DNA of 14,683 nucleotides from Bacillota bacterium (GTDB lineage Bacteria > Bacillota > UBA5301 > JASBVW01). The stretch spans positions 1-14,683 of the forward strand of contig JASBVW010000008.1 in assembly GCA_029961005.1 (NCBI GenBank), written 5' to 3'. The translations under genes and the position numbers were made by a program. The notes beneath the pieces were generated by a model. That model saw only the letters and a list, made by a program, of their open reading frames with translations. It was not told the DNA's origin and made no database searches. Each line of letters starts with the position of its first letter. Position 1 is the stretch's first letter. Shown one piece after another: positions 1 through 7,040 of this stretch.

Positions 1-136
1 CGTGTGGCGGATACGCCGCGATCTGACGGTGGAGGCCGGGCTCAACCTCTGGGTGGTCGGCGATCAGATCCGCAAGGGGGCGGCCCTGAACGCTCTCCAG
101 ATCGCCGAATGGATGCGGAGTGAAGGGCTGCTTTGA
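1..136 (+). CDS. asd: Aspartate-semialdehyde dehydrogenase, C-terminal end (partial)
   Basis: Only the last 44 codons are present, read from base 2 to the TGA at 134-136. The fragment contains GLNLWVVGDQIRKGAALNA followed by QIAEW, the conserved C-terminal end of aspartate-semialdehyde dehydrogenase. This NADPH-dependent cytoplasmic enzyme reduces aspartyl phosphate to aspartate semialdehyde, the branch point to lysine/diaminopimelate and to threonine/methionine. The catalytic Cys and His lie upstream of the window. It is followed after 22 bases by aspartokinase and then dapA, the order asd-dapG-dapA known from Bacillus and relatives, which supports the call. The three genes are probably co-transcribed. 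Confidence 0.93.
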   Translation, partial: VWRIRRDLTVEAGLNLWVVGDQIRKGAALNALQIAEWMRSEGLL

Positions 137-158
137 CAACGTGTGCGGGTGAGAGCAG

Positions 159-1349
159 GTGCCTGTTTTAGTCCAGAAGTTCGGCGGCTCCTCCTTAGCT
201 ACAGAGGAAAGGCGGCGCCTGGCCGCAAGGCGGGTAGTTAAGGCGGTAGAGCAAGGGTATCAGGTGGCGGTGGTGGTCTCTGCCTTGGGCCGGCGGGGCG
301 ACCCCTACGCCACCGATACCCTCCTGGACTTGATCAAGCCTGTAAACGGGCTTTCAGCTCGCGACGTGGACTTGTTGCTCTCCTGCGGCGAGGTCATCGC
401 GGCGGTGGTGGTGGCCGCAACCTTGCAGAGGGCCGGCCTTCCTGCCGTGCCGCTGACCGGGTGGCAGGCTGGGATCATCACGGATCAGGAGCACGGAGAG
501 GCCCGGATCCTGGAGATCCGCCCGCGGCGGATCCTGGAACATCTCCGGGCGGGCCGGGTAGCGGTGGTGGCGGGGTTTCAAGGGATCTCCCCGGCAGGGG
601 AGATCACCACCCTGGGCAGGGGCGGGAGCGACACTACGGCTGCCGCTTTGGGGGTGGCTCTGCAGGCGGAGGCGGTGGAGATTTACACCGACGTCAATGG
701 GATCAAAACCGCCGACCCCTCTCTGGTGCCTTCAGCCAAGACGCTGAAGCGCCTGACGTACCGCGAAGTCTGTGAAATGGCCCATCTGGGGGCCAAGGTG
801 ATACATCCGCGGGCGGTGGAGATAGCTATGGCTGGGAGCGTTCCTTTGTGGGTCCGCTCAACTTTTGAAGAGGAGGAGGGTACCGAGATCAGCGTCCAAG
901 TGGCGGGCGATCGCCTGGTGACGGGTATAGCCCATAGCAAAGGGCTGGCTCAGGTCAAGGTGAGGTCCGAAGAGGACCTAAACGAGGAGGGGCGGGCTTT
1001 GCAAGCCCTGGAGGCCCTGGCCCAGCGCGGCATCTCGCTGGACATGATTCACCTCTCGCCGGAGGTGCTCTGTTTTGTCGTCCCGGAGGAGCGGCTGGAC
1101 GAGGCGGCCGCTGCCCTGGAAGAGCAGGGGTTGGCGGTAGAGACCAGGCGCTCCCTGGCTAAGGTGTCGGCAGTAGGGGCGGGGATGAGGGGGATTCCGG
1201 GGGTCATGGCGCGCGTGGTGCGCGCCCTCTCTGCGGAGGGCATCCCTATCTTTCAGACCAGCGATTCCCACGCCAACATCTCCTGCCTGGTGTGGGAGAG
1301 AGATCTGGCGCGGGCGGTGCAGGCTCTTCATACAGCTTTTGCCTTGTGA
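159..1349 (+). CDS. dapG: Aspartate kinase, DapG-type
   Basis: This 396-residue protein phosphorylates aspartate with ATP, the first step of the aspartate pathway. The N-terminal kinase domain shows KFGGSS at residues 7-12, the LSCGE segment near 74-78, GRGGSDTT at 153-160 and YTDVNGIKTADP at 176-187, all standard nucleotide and aspartate binding motifs. The C-terminal 140 residues look like the paired ACT domains that bind an allosteric amino acid. The length fits the Bacillus isozyme DapG (about 400 residues). Its place directly before dapA also suggests the diaminopimelate-linked isozyme rather than the lysine-regulated LysC, although effector specificity cannot be read from sequence. The start is GTG, with GGGTGAG five bases upstream; the frame gives a complete KFGGSS N-terminus with no extra residues. 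It lies 22 bases after asd and 23 bases before dapA. Confidence 0.95.
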   Translation: MPVLVQKFGGSSLATEERRRLAARRVVKAVEQGYQVAVVVSALGRRGDPYATDTLLDLIKPVNGLSARDVDLLLSCGEVIAAVVVAATLQRAGLPAVPLTGWQAGIITDQEHGEARILEIRPRRILEHLRAGRVAVVAGFQGISPAGEITTLGRGGSDTTAAALGVALQAEAVEIYTDVNGIKTADPSLVPSAKTLKRLTYREVCEMAHLGAKVIHPRAVEIAMAGSVPLWVRSTFEEEEGTEISVQVAGDRLVTGIAHSKGLAQVKVRSEEDLNEEGRALQALEALAQRGISLDMIHLSPEVLCFVVPEERLDEAAAALEEQGLAVETRRSLAKVSAVGAGMRGIPGVMARVVRALSAEGIPIFQTSDSHANISCLVWERDLARAVQALHTAFAL

Positions 1350-1372
1350 GCACGAGGGAGGTCAGACGCAAA

Positions 1373-2269
1373 ATGGAAAAGCGGGTGCAGGCGTGGGGTA
1401 GAGTTTTGACGGCCATGGTCACCCCTTTTGACGAAAGGCTCCAGGTGAATTACGACCAGGCGGCCAAACTGGCGGAGAAACTGGTGCGCACCGGTTCGGA
1501 TGGGTTGGTGGTAGCCGGTACCACCGGTGAATCCCCCACCCTGACGAAGGAGGAGAAGCTGAAGCTCTTTGCCGTGGTGGCCGAAGCGGTGGGTGGCCAG
1601 GGGACCGTGCTGGCGAATGTGGGGACCAACAACACCGAGGCTTCGGTGGAAATGGCTAAAGCGGCGGAAAAGACGGGCGTAGACGGCCTGATGGCGGTGG
1701 TCCCCTATTACAACAAGCCGTCCCAGGAGGGCCTTTACCGGCACTTTCGGGCTATTGCCGAGGCCACGCAACTTCCGATCATGATCTACAACATCCCCGG
1801 GCGGACGGGGGTGAATCTCCTTCCGGAGACGATGGCACGCCTGGCAGAACTACCCAACGTGGTGGCAATCAAAGAAGCCAGCGGAGACCTGAACCAAATC
1901 TCCGAGGTTTGTCGGCTTTTGCCCCCGCGGGTGCAGGTCTACAGCGGCGACGACGCCCTGACCTTGCCCGTCCTGGCGGTGGGCGGCGTAGGCGTGGTCA
2001 GCGTGGCTTCACACCTGGTGGGAGGGCAGATCAAGGAGATGATCGAGTTCTTCTTCCAGGGCAAGGTTAAGGAGGCGGCGGCCATCCACCAGCGGCTTTT
2101 GCCGCTCTTCCGCGTGCTCTTCATTACTACCAACCCCGTCCCGGTCAAGACGGCCCTTAACCAGCTGGGCCTGCCGGTAGGCGGGGTGAGGCCGCCGCTC
2201 TGGGAGGCGGAGCCCAAACAGGTGGAGGCGGTGCGCAATGAATTGCGCCGCTGCGGCCTATTGGCTTGA
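1373..2269 (+). CDS. dapA: 4-hydroxy-tetrahydrodipicolinate synthase
   Basis: A 298-residue TIM-barrel aldolase of the DHDPS/NAL family that condenses pyruvate with aspartate semialdehyde, the committed step to diaminopimelate, lysine and, in spore formers, dipicolinate. Visible active-site features are GTTGES with Thr50/Thr51, Tyr139 in IYNIPGRTG, Arg144 and the Schiff-base Lys167 in VAIKEASGD. Each sits six residues after its E. coli counterpart (44/45, 133, 138, 161). The frame is open farther upstream (to 1292), but the ATG at 1373 is preferred because GGGAGGT at 1356-1362 precedes it by ten bases and the resulting length is normal. The gene follows dapG by 23 bases and ends 20 bases before the RNase J start, so it is in the same operon. 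Confidence 0.97.
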   Translation: MEKRVQAWGRVLTAMVTPFDERLQVNYDQAAKLAEKLVRTGSDGLVVAGTTGESPTLTKEEKLKLFAVVAEAVGGQGTVLANVGTNNTEASVEMAKAAEKTGVDGLMAVVPYYNKPSQEGLYRHFRAIAEATQLPIMIYNIPGRTGVNLLPETMARLAELPNVVAIKEASGDLNQISEVCRLLPPRVQVYSGDDALTLPVLAVGGVGVVSVASHLVGGQIKEMIEFFFQGKVKEAAAIHQRLLPLFRVLFITTNPVPVKTALNQLGLPVGGVRPPLWEAEPKQVEAVRNELRRCGLLA

Positions 2270-2289
2270 GGGCGGGGGTTGTAGGTTCA

Positions 2290-3963
2290 ATGGCTAAAAA
2301 TCGGCGCCCTAAAGCGGTGCGCGTCATCCCCCTGGGCGGGGTAGGCGAGATCGGGAAGAACATGATGGTGATCGAGTACGAGCGGGAGATGATCGTCGTC
2401 GACGCCGGGTTGATGTTTCCCGACGACGAGATGCTGGGGATCGATCTCGTCATCCCCGACATCTCCTACCTCATCGAGAATCGCCAAAACCTGCGGGGCA
2501 TCCTCCTCACCCACGGCCACGAAGACCACATCGGGGCCTTGCCCTATGTGCTGCGCCAGGTGAGCGCTCCCGTCTACGGAACGAAGCTGACCCTGGGCCT
2601 CCTGCAGGCCAAATTTGAGGAGCTGCCGCCGGGTCGCGACGTGGATCTGCGCCGGATCAAGGCGGGCGACAAAGTGCAGTTGGGCCCTTTTCGCGTGGAG
2701 TTTCTGCGGGTGAGCCACAGCATCGCCGACGTGGTGGCACTGGCCATCGAGACGCCCCTGGGCTACATCATCCACACGGGGGACTTCAAGCTGGACCAGA
2801 CCCCCATTGACGGCATGGTAACCGATTTTCACAAGTTCGGGGAGTACGGCGAGCGGGGAGTGCTCCTGCTCATCTCGGACAGCACCAACGCGGAGCGGCC
2901 GGGTTATACCATGTCCGAGCGCGTGGTGGGACAAGCCTTCGACGAGGTCTTCCGCACAGCTCCCCGGCGCATAATTGTGGCTTCTTTCGCCTCCAACATT
3001 CACCGCATCCAGCAGATCGTAGACGCGGCCGTAAAGTACCGCCGCAAGGTCTGCATCACCGGGCGTTCCATGGTCAACATGGCCACCATCGCCCGGGAGC
3101 TGGGGTACCTTCACATTCCGGACGGCGTCCTGATCGATTTGGAAGAGGTCGACCGCTATCCCCTGGAGAAGGTGGTCATCATCACCACCGGCAGTCAGGG
3201 TGAGCCCATGTCCGCCCTCACCCGCATGGCTGCCTCAGAGCATGGCAAATTAAGCATCATCCCTGGCGACACGGTGGTCATCTCGGCCTCTCCCATCCCG
3301 GGCAACGAGCGGCTGGTGGGCCGGGTGATCAACTCCCTCTTTAAGCAGGGGGCCCAGGTGATCTACGAGGCCTTTTCGGGGGTCCACGTCTCTGGCCACG
3401 CCAGCCAGGAGGAGCTGAAGTTGATGCTGAACCTCACCCGGCCGCGCTACTTCATCCCCGTGCACGGCGAATACCGCCACTTGGTCAAGCACAGCCAGTT
3501 GGCCAAGGCGGTAGGCATCCCGGAGGAGAACATCTTTCTTCTGGAGAACGGGGACGTGGTGGAGATCACGGCGGGAGGGGCCCGCGTCGCCGGAAAGGTG
3601 ACGGCGGGGCAGGTTCTGGTGGACGGGCTGGGCGTGGGCGATGTGGGGAATATCGTCCTGCGGGATCGCCGGCTGCTTTCCCAGGACGGGATTCTCATTG
3701 TGGTCATGACCATCAACAAGCAGACGGGCGAGGCGGTGGCAGGGCCGGACATCATCTCCCGCGGCTTTGTCTACGTGCGGGAGGCGGAGGGCTTGATGGA
3801 AGAGGCCCGCAGCCGGGTGAAGGAGGCGTTGGCCCGCGCCCAGGAAGAGCGGGCCACGGAGTGGGCCACCATCAAGGCCAACGTGCGGGAATCCCTCTCC
3901 CAGTTCCTGTATGAAAAGACCAAGCGGCGCCCCATGATTTTGCCCATCATCATGGAAGTCTGA
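2290..3963 (+). CDS. rnj: Ribonuclease J (metallo-beta-lactamase/beta-CASP)
   Basis: A 557-residue 5'-3' exoribonuclease/endoribonuclease of the RNase J family, acting in mRNA decay and rRNA maturation in the cytoplasm. The metallo-beta-lactamase core has HGHEDH at 75-80 (two zinc sites), His143 in SHSI and Asp165 in HTGDF. The beta-CASP domain follows, with STNAERPGYT at 198-207, SFASNIHR at 232-239, GSQGEP at 301-306, SGHASQEE near 368-375 and PVHGEYRH at 390-397. The C-terminal domain ends normally, and Bacillus RNase J1 is 555 residues, so it is full length. The reading frame extends to a TTG at 2266 that overlaps the dapA stop, but that TTG has no ribosome site; the ATG at 2290 gives the family N-terminus. 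In Bacillus the gene at this position is rnjB; whether this genome has a second RNase J cannot be seen. Confidence 0.96.
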   Translation: MAKNRRPKAVRVIPLGGVGEIGKNMMVIEYEREMIVVDAGLMFPDDEMLGIDLVIPDISYLIENRQNLRGILLTHGHEDHIGALPYVLRQVSAPVYGTKLTLGLLQAKFEELPPGRDVDLRRIKAGDKVQLGPFRVEFLRVSHSIADVVALAIETPLGYIIHTGDFKLDQTPIDGMVTDFHKFGEYGERGVLLLISDSTNAERPGYTMSERVVGQAFDEVFRTAPRRIIVASFASNIHRIQQIVDAAVKYRRKVCITGRSMVNMATIARELGYLHIPDGVLIDLEEVDRYPLEKVVIITTGSQGEPMSALTRMAASEHGKLSIIPGDTVVISASPIPGNERLVGRVINSLFKQGAQVIYEAFSGVHVSGHASQEELKLMLNLTRPRYFIPVHGEYRHLVKHSQLAKAVGIPEENIFLLENGDVVEITAGGARVAGKVTAGQVLVDGLGVGDVGNIVLRDRRLLSQDGILIVVMTINKQTGEAVAGPDIISRGFVYVREAEGLMEEARSRVKEALARAQEERATEWATIKANVRESLSQFLYEKTKRRPMILPIIMEV

Positions 3964-3974
3964 AGGCCGCATGT

Positions 3975-4012
3975 TCCTGGTCCTAATTCGCCATACTAAC
4001 ACCGGACCAGGA
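3975..4012 (+). promoter_or_regulatory. RNA hairpin overlapping the tepA ribosome binding site
   Basis: TCCTGGTCC at 3975-3983 and GGACCAGGA at 4004-4012 form a perfect nine-base inverted repeat around a 20-base loop. The right arm includes the first bases of the very strong Shine-Dalgarno AGGAGGGTGATC (4009-4020) that serves the ATG at 4023. No T-run follows, so it is not a typical terminator. It could be a leader hairpin limiting translation of tepA or an RNA processing/stability element after the RNase J gene. The repeat is seen directly; the role is inferred. Confidence 0.5.
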
Positions 4013-4022
4013 GGGTGATCCC

Positions 4023-4910
4023 ATGGAAGAGAAAGCGGTACCCGTCAAGGCCCCCGCTCCTGCGGCCCCCGCTTCTGATCCGGCCCGGTCGCCGGAAGGG
4101 CAACAGGTGGCCCTACAAAGCGTGAAACACATGGGGCAGGTCTCCGTGCCTGCCCCTGTTGTTGAGCCGAGTTTTCACTGCCTGACGGTAGTAGGCCAGA
4201 TCGAAGGGCATCTGATCCTGCCGCCGAAAAATAAGACTACTAAGTACGAACACGTCTTGCCCCAACTGGTTGCCATCGAGCAAAACCCCCGCATCAAAGG
4301 CACCCTCATCCTGCTCAACACGGTGGGGGGCGACATCGAGGCCGGCCTGGCCATCGCAGAGATGATCGCTACCATGTCCAAACCCGTGGTCTCGCTGGTT
4401 TTGGGGGGAGGGCACTCGATCGGCATCCCTATCGCAGTGGCGGCCGATCATTCTTTTATCGCTCGCTCCGCCACCATGACCATCCATCCCATCCGCCTGA
4501 CCGGGATGGTGATCGGGGTCCCGCAGACCTATGAATACCTGGACAAGATGCAGGATCGGGTCATCCGCTTCATCGTGGAGCATTCCCGCATCACCGAAGA
4601 GAGGCTGCGCGATCTCATGTTCCGCACGGGTGAGTTGATGCGGGACATCGGTACCGTCCTGGTGGGGGAGGAAGCGGTGAAGGCCGGGATCATCGATGAG
4701 GTAGGCGGAATGGCCGAGGCGATGCGGAAGCTGCGCCAGTTAACGGAGGAGGCGGGGGAGGCAGAGGACTCGCCTGCGCCCCCGATCCCTCCTGCAGGCG
4801 CAGAGGAGCTGGGTACGCCCCCTCGCCCGTGGGCGGGTCGCCCTCGACACCGGCGGCTCTTGGCGCTCCGCCATCGGTGGGGGGCTCCCCGAAGGAGGGG
4901 TGGGCTGTGA
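4023..4910 (+). CDS. tepA: TepA-like ClpP-class serine protease
   Basis: A 295-residue protein of the ClpP/crotonase fold. Residues 50-240 match the TepA (translocation-enhancing protein) subgroup: NTVGGDIEAGLAIAEMI, then GGGHSIG with probable nucleophile Ser132, then TMTIHPIR with probable catalytic His155, and the closing AGIIDEVGG. There is no signal peptide; the first 45 residues are Ala/Pro-rich. TepA lies between an RNase J gene and ylzJ in Bacillus, the same order as here. The start is fixed by AGGAGGGTGATC at 4009-4020. Oddly, the last 30 or so residues become Arg/Trp/Pro-rich, unlike the acidic stretch before them, while the -1 frame reads a milder Ser/Pro/Ala/Gly linker straight into YlzJ. 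A frameshift near 4780-4890 is therefore possible, with the G6 run at 4879-4884 a candidate site. The stop overlaps the ylzJ GTG (GTGA). Confidence 0.88.
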   Translation: MEEKAVPVKAPAPAAPASDPARSPEGQQVALQSVKHMGQVSVPAPVVEPSFHCLTVVGQIEGHLILPPKNKTTKYEHVLPQLVAIEQNPRIKGTLILLNTVGGDIEAGLAIAEMIATMSKPVVSLVLGGGHSIGIPIAVAADHSFIARSATMTIHPIRLTGMVIGVPQTYEYLDKMQDRVIRFIVEHSRITEERLRDLMFRTGELMRDIGTVLVGEEAVKAGIIDEVGGMAEAMRKLRQLTEEAGEAEDSPAPPIPPAGAEELGTPPRPWAGRPRHRRLLALRHRWGAPRRRGGL

Positions 4911-5134
4911 TCCTCTACACCATCCTGCCGCCCGAGGAGATCTTTGCCGAAGAGTGGGGCGAAGAGGCGGCCGCCCCCGTAGAGGTTCAGGTGGACGGGG
5001 TCATCCTCTCCGTCTCTCCAGGGGGGAATGGCAGCGCCAGAGTAGAGCGGGTGATCAGCACCAACCCCGAGGATTACCTCCATCCCTTCTTTCAGCCGGG
5101 CAGCCCGGTCTTTCTGGCGGGGCGGGACCCTTAA
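4907..5134 (+). CDS. ylzJ: YlzJ-like small protein
   Basis: A 75-residue protein beginning VILYTILPPEEIFAEE (GTG start read as Met), resembling the YlzJ-like family found just after tepA in spore-forming Bacillota. The family has no established function. No signal peptide or membrane segment is visible; the sequence alternates short hydrophobic strands with Pro/Gly turns and ends near FQPGSPVFLAGRDP. The frame continues upstream (to a GTG at 4829 and beyond), but the start at 4907 is chosen because AAGGAGGGG at 4892-4900 sits six bases before it and the GTGA overlap with the tepA stop implies translational coupling. A likely terminator follows immediately, so this is probably the last gene of the dap transcript. 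Confidence 0.82.
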   Translation: MILYTILPPEEIFAEEWGEEAAAPVEVQVDGVILSVSPGGNGSARVERVISTNPEDYLHPFFQPGSPVFLAGRDP

Positions 5135-5158
5135 GAGGGGTTCCGCCCCTCGTATTTT
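5135..5158 (+). terminator. Rho-independent terminator after ylzJ
   Basis: GAGGGG (5135-5140), the loop TTCCG, then CCCCTC (5146-5151) form a six-base-pair all-but-one G/C stem, followed by GTATTTT. It begins directly after the ylzJ TAA. The stem is short and the T-run is interrupted, so termination may be partial. Its position at the end of the conserved dap cluster supports a real transcript boundary. Confidence 0.6.
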
Positions 5159-5159
5159 G

Positions 5160-5199
5160 GCCCTCTGCCGCATATCCATGGGGAAGGGGGGCAGAGGGC
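5160..5199 (+). promoter_or_regulatory. Perfect 10-bp hairpin abutting the Na/Pi gene start
   Basis: GCCCTCTGCC at 5160-5169 is the exact reverse complement of GGCAGAGGGC at 5190-5199, enclosing a 20-base loop. The right arm ends one base before the GTG start at 5200, and the purine-rich ribosome site (GGGGAAGGGGGG, 5180-5191) lies in the loop and at the foot of the arm. A folded transcript would hinder initiation. No T-run follows the right arm, so it does not look like a terminator. I infer a possible translational control element; no riboswitch class is recognised. Confidence 0.45.
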
Positions 5200-6129
5200 G
5201 TGGCGATCATCTTTTGGGTGGCCGGGGGGTGGGCGCTCTTCTATGCCGGGTTGCGGGTAATAGCTTCCGCCTTGCGTCAGCTGGCGGGAGAGAGAGGGCG
5301 GCAGTTTCTGGCCCGCTTCACCGGCACGCCTCTTTCTTCTTTTCTCACCGGGTTTCTGCTCACCGTGGCTTTGCAGAGCAGCAGCGCCGTCACCGTAATG
5401 CTGGTGGGCCTGGCGGAGGCGGGGCTGGTCGACTTGAAACAAGTGGTAGGGGTGGTTTTGGGGTCAAACGTGGGCACCTCCCTGGCAGTGCAGCTTTTCA
5501 CCCTGCCGCCGGAATTGATTCTCTGGCCGGCCTTACTCTTGAGCGGGCTTTTCAGCGCGTGGCGCGGCCCGGGGCGGAGGATAAGCGCTTCTTTGAGCCG
5601 CCTGATGGGAGGGGGAGCGCTCCTTTTTTTGGGCCTGCAAATTTTGGAGCAGACCTTTACCTTTTGGGGGGAGGGCACCCGAGTGACTGCCTGGTTGGAG
5701 CGAGCGGGCGGCTCCCCCTGGGAACAGATGGCGGTGGGAGCGGCAGTGACCGGCCTTTTGCAGAGCAGCGGCCTGGTGATAGGGACTCTGATCGCCTTGG
5801 TGCGCAGCGGCGCCATTTCGGGTCCGGCTGGGGTTTGCCTGATGTTGGGGAGCAACGTAGGCACCTGTGTGACTGCCCTTTTAGCTGGCCTTTCCGCAGG
5901 CACTGCGGTTGGCCGGCGCTCGGCCTGGGCCAATCTCTTGGTCAATGTGGCGGCGGTGGCGCTCATTTTGCCGGTGCTGGACCCCTTCACCGCTTTTGCC
6001 CTTTCTTCCAGTTCCGACCCCGGCCGGGCACTGGCCAACGCCCATTTTTTCTTCAATCTCGGCACCGGCCTGCTTCTGCTGCCCTGCACCGGGCAGCTGG
6101 CCCGCCTCTTGGAGGTGATGCTCCGGTGA
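5200..6129 (+). CDS. Na+/phosphate cotransporter II family protein
   Basis: A 309-residue polytopic membrane protein with the internal duplication typical of the Na/Pi-cotransporter II (NptA/YjbB) family. The first repeat has QSSSAVTVM at 59-67 and GSNVGTS at 88-94; the second has QSSGLVIG at 188-195 and GSNVGTC at 217-223, followed by NAHFFFN at 280-286. The QSS motifs are the re-entrant substrate-binding signature. About 300 residues without the C-terminal PhoU-like domain is the short form. Direction (uptake or export of phosphate) and substrate are not decided by sequence. GTG 5200 is chosen because it precedes the first hydrophobic segment and has GGGGAAGGGGGG upstream; longer readings toward 4900 would overlap ylzJ and give Arg-rich nonsense. 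It lies behind a probable terminator and 67 bases before uppP. Confidence 0.85.
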   Translation: MAIIFWVAGGWALFYAGLRVIASALRQLAGERGRQFLARFTGTPLSSFLTGFLLTVALQSSSAVTVMLVGLAEAGLVDLKQVVGVVLGSNVGTSLAVQLFTLPPELILWPALLLSGLFSAWRGPGRRISASLSRLMGGGALLFLGLQILEQTFTFWGEGTRVTAWLERAGGSPWEQMAVGAAVTGLLQSSGLVIGTLIALVRSGAISGPAGVCLMLGSNVGTCVTALLAGLSAGTAVGRRSAWANLLVNVAAVALILPVLDPFTAFALSSSSDPGRALANAHFFFNLGTGLLLLPCTGQLARLLEVMLR

Positions 6130-6196
6130 GGTAGGAGTTGGCGGGAAAAAGGCGAATTGAAAGGGCTTGAAAGTTCTTCAGAGAGGGGCAGAGGAG

Positions 6197-6973
6197 ATGA
6201 ATGTTCTGCAGGCGGTGCTCTTAGGGGTCGTTCAAGGCTTGACGGAGTTTCTCCCCGTCAGCAGCTCCGGCCACCTGGTCTTGATGCAACATCTTTTGGG
6301 GTTGCCGGAGGTGGGGGTGAGCTTCGACGTCCTCCTCCATTTGGCTACTCTGCTGGCGGTGGTGATCTACTTCCGGCGGGAGCTCGCTCAGGCCTTGTTG
6401 CAGCGCGACTGGCACCTGGGCCGGTTGCTCCTCGTGGGTTCGCTCCCGGCGGCGGTTTTGGGTCTGCTCCTGGAGGACTTCTTCGCTGCGCTTTTCCACA
6501 GTGTGCAGGCGGTAGGGGCGGCTTTCCTTTTAACCGGGGTGATTCTGTACGCCGCGGAGCGCTGGGGCGGGCGGGTGCAAAAAAGCGGGGGGTGGCAGGC
6601 TCTGGGGATGCAGGACGCTTTTTTTATTGGCTTGGGGCAGGCGGTGGCGATCATCCCCGGGGTCTCGCGCTCCGGGAGCACCATCGCCGCGGGGATGGCG
6701 AGGGGGATCGAGCGCACCCTGGCGGCGCGGTTTTCTTTTTTCCTCAGCATACCGGTCATTGCTGGAGCGGGGCTGCTGGAGCTTCCGCACCTCTGGGCTG
6801 AAGGGGCGTACTACTCGCCAGCGGCCTTGGCCGGAGGATTCATCGCCGCTTTTTTAGGCGGGTGGCTGGCTATTTCGACGCTTTTGGCGATCCTGCAGCG
6901 GTGGCGGCTTAGCCTCTTCTCTTGGTACGTGTGGCTCCTCGGTTTGGCCATTCTGGGGGGGAAGTGGATGTAA
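6197..6973 (+). CDS. uppP: Undecaprenyl-diphosphatase UppP/BacA
   Basis: A 258-residue integral membrane phosphatase that converts undecaprenyl pyrophosphate to undecaprenyl phosphate, recycling the lipid carrier for peptidoglycan and other wall polymers; it can also confer bacitracin tolerance. The N-terminal signature QGLTEFLPVSSSGHL occupies residues 13-27 (Glu17, His26 in the catalytic region), and the second signature PGVSRSGST is at 154-162, followed by FFLSIP at 181-186. Multiple hydrophobic helices span the protein. Usual length is about 260-275, so it is complete. The ATG at 6197 fits GAGAGGGG (6181-6188); a TTG at 6167 is in frame but would add ten polar residues before the first helix. 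It is 67 bases after the Na/Pi-type transporter and may be co-transcribed with it. Confidence 0.95.
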   Translation: MNVLQAVLLGVVQGLTEFLPVSSSGHLVLMQHLLGLPEVGVSFDVLLHLATLLAVVIYFRRELAQALLQRDWHLGRLLLVGSLPAAVLGLLLEDFFAALFHSVQAVGAAFLLTGVILYAAERWGGRVQKSGGWQALGMQDAFFIGLGQAVAIIPGVSRSGSTIAAGMARGIERTLAARFSFFLSIPVIAGAGLLELPHLWAEGAYYSPAALAGGFIAAFLGGWLAISTLLAILQRWRLSLFSWYVWLLGLAILGGKWM

Positions 6974-7040
6974 AAAAAGGAATGGGCGCCCAGAGAGAGA
7001 AGTTTATACTCGGGCAAAGAGGAAGAGGAGGCGAAGCCCG

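Noticed and set aside
2287..3114. Long antisense open frames opposite RNase J (275 and 250 codons, to 4002) and opposite the Na/Pi and PhoH genes
   Set aside because: They mirror high-GC coding frames on the + strand, show His/Asp/Arg/Gly-biased composition and no recognisable domain or ribosome site.
5157..6134. 325-codon + strand frame overlapping the Na/Pi transporter, and a 214-codon frame overlapping uppP
   Set aside because: Both are Gly/Arg/Pro-rich out-of-frame readings of recognisable membrane protein genes; no motifs and no plausible independent start.
6983..6992. Ten-base palindrome TGGGCGCCCA after uppP, considered as a terminator
   Set aside because: With a minimal loop only three base pairs remain and no T-run follows; too short in GC-rich DNA to call an operator.
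6982..7010. Possible promoter with -10 TATACT (7005-7010) before the CBS-ACT gene
   Set aside because: No acceptable -35 element at 16-18 bases; a sigma-H-like AGGAAT nearby has poor -10 agreement. Not supportable from sequence alone.
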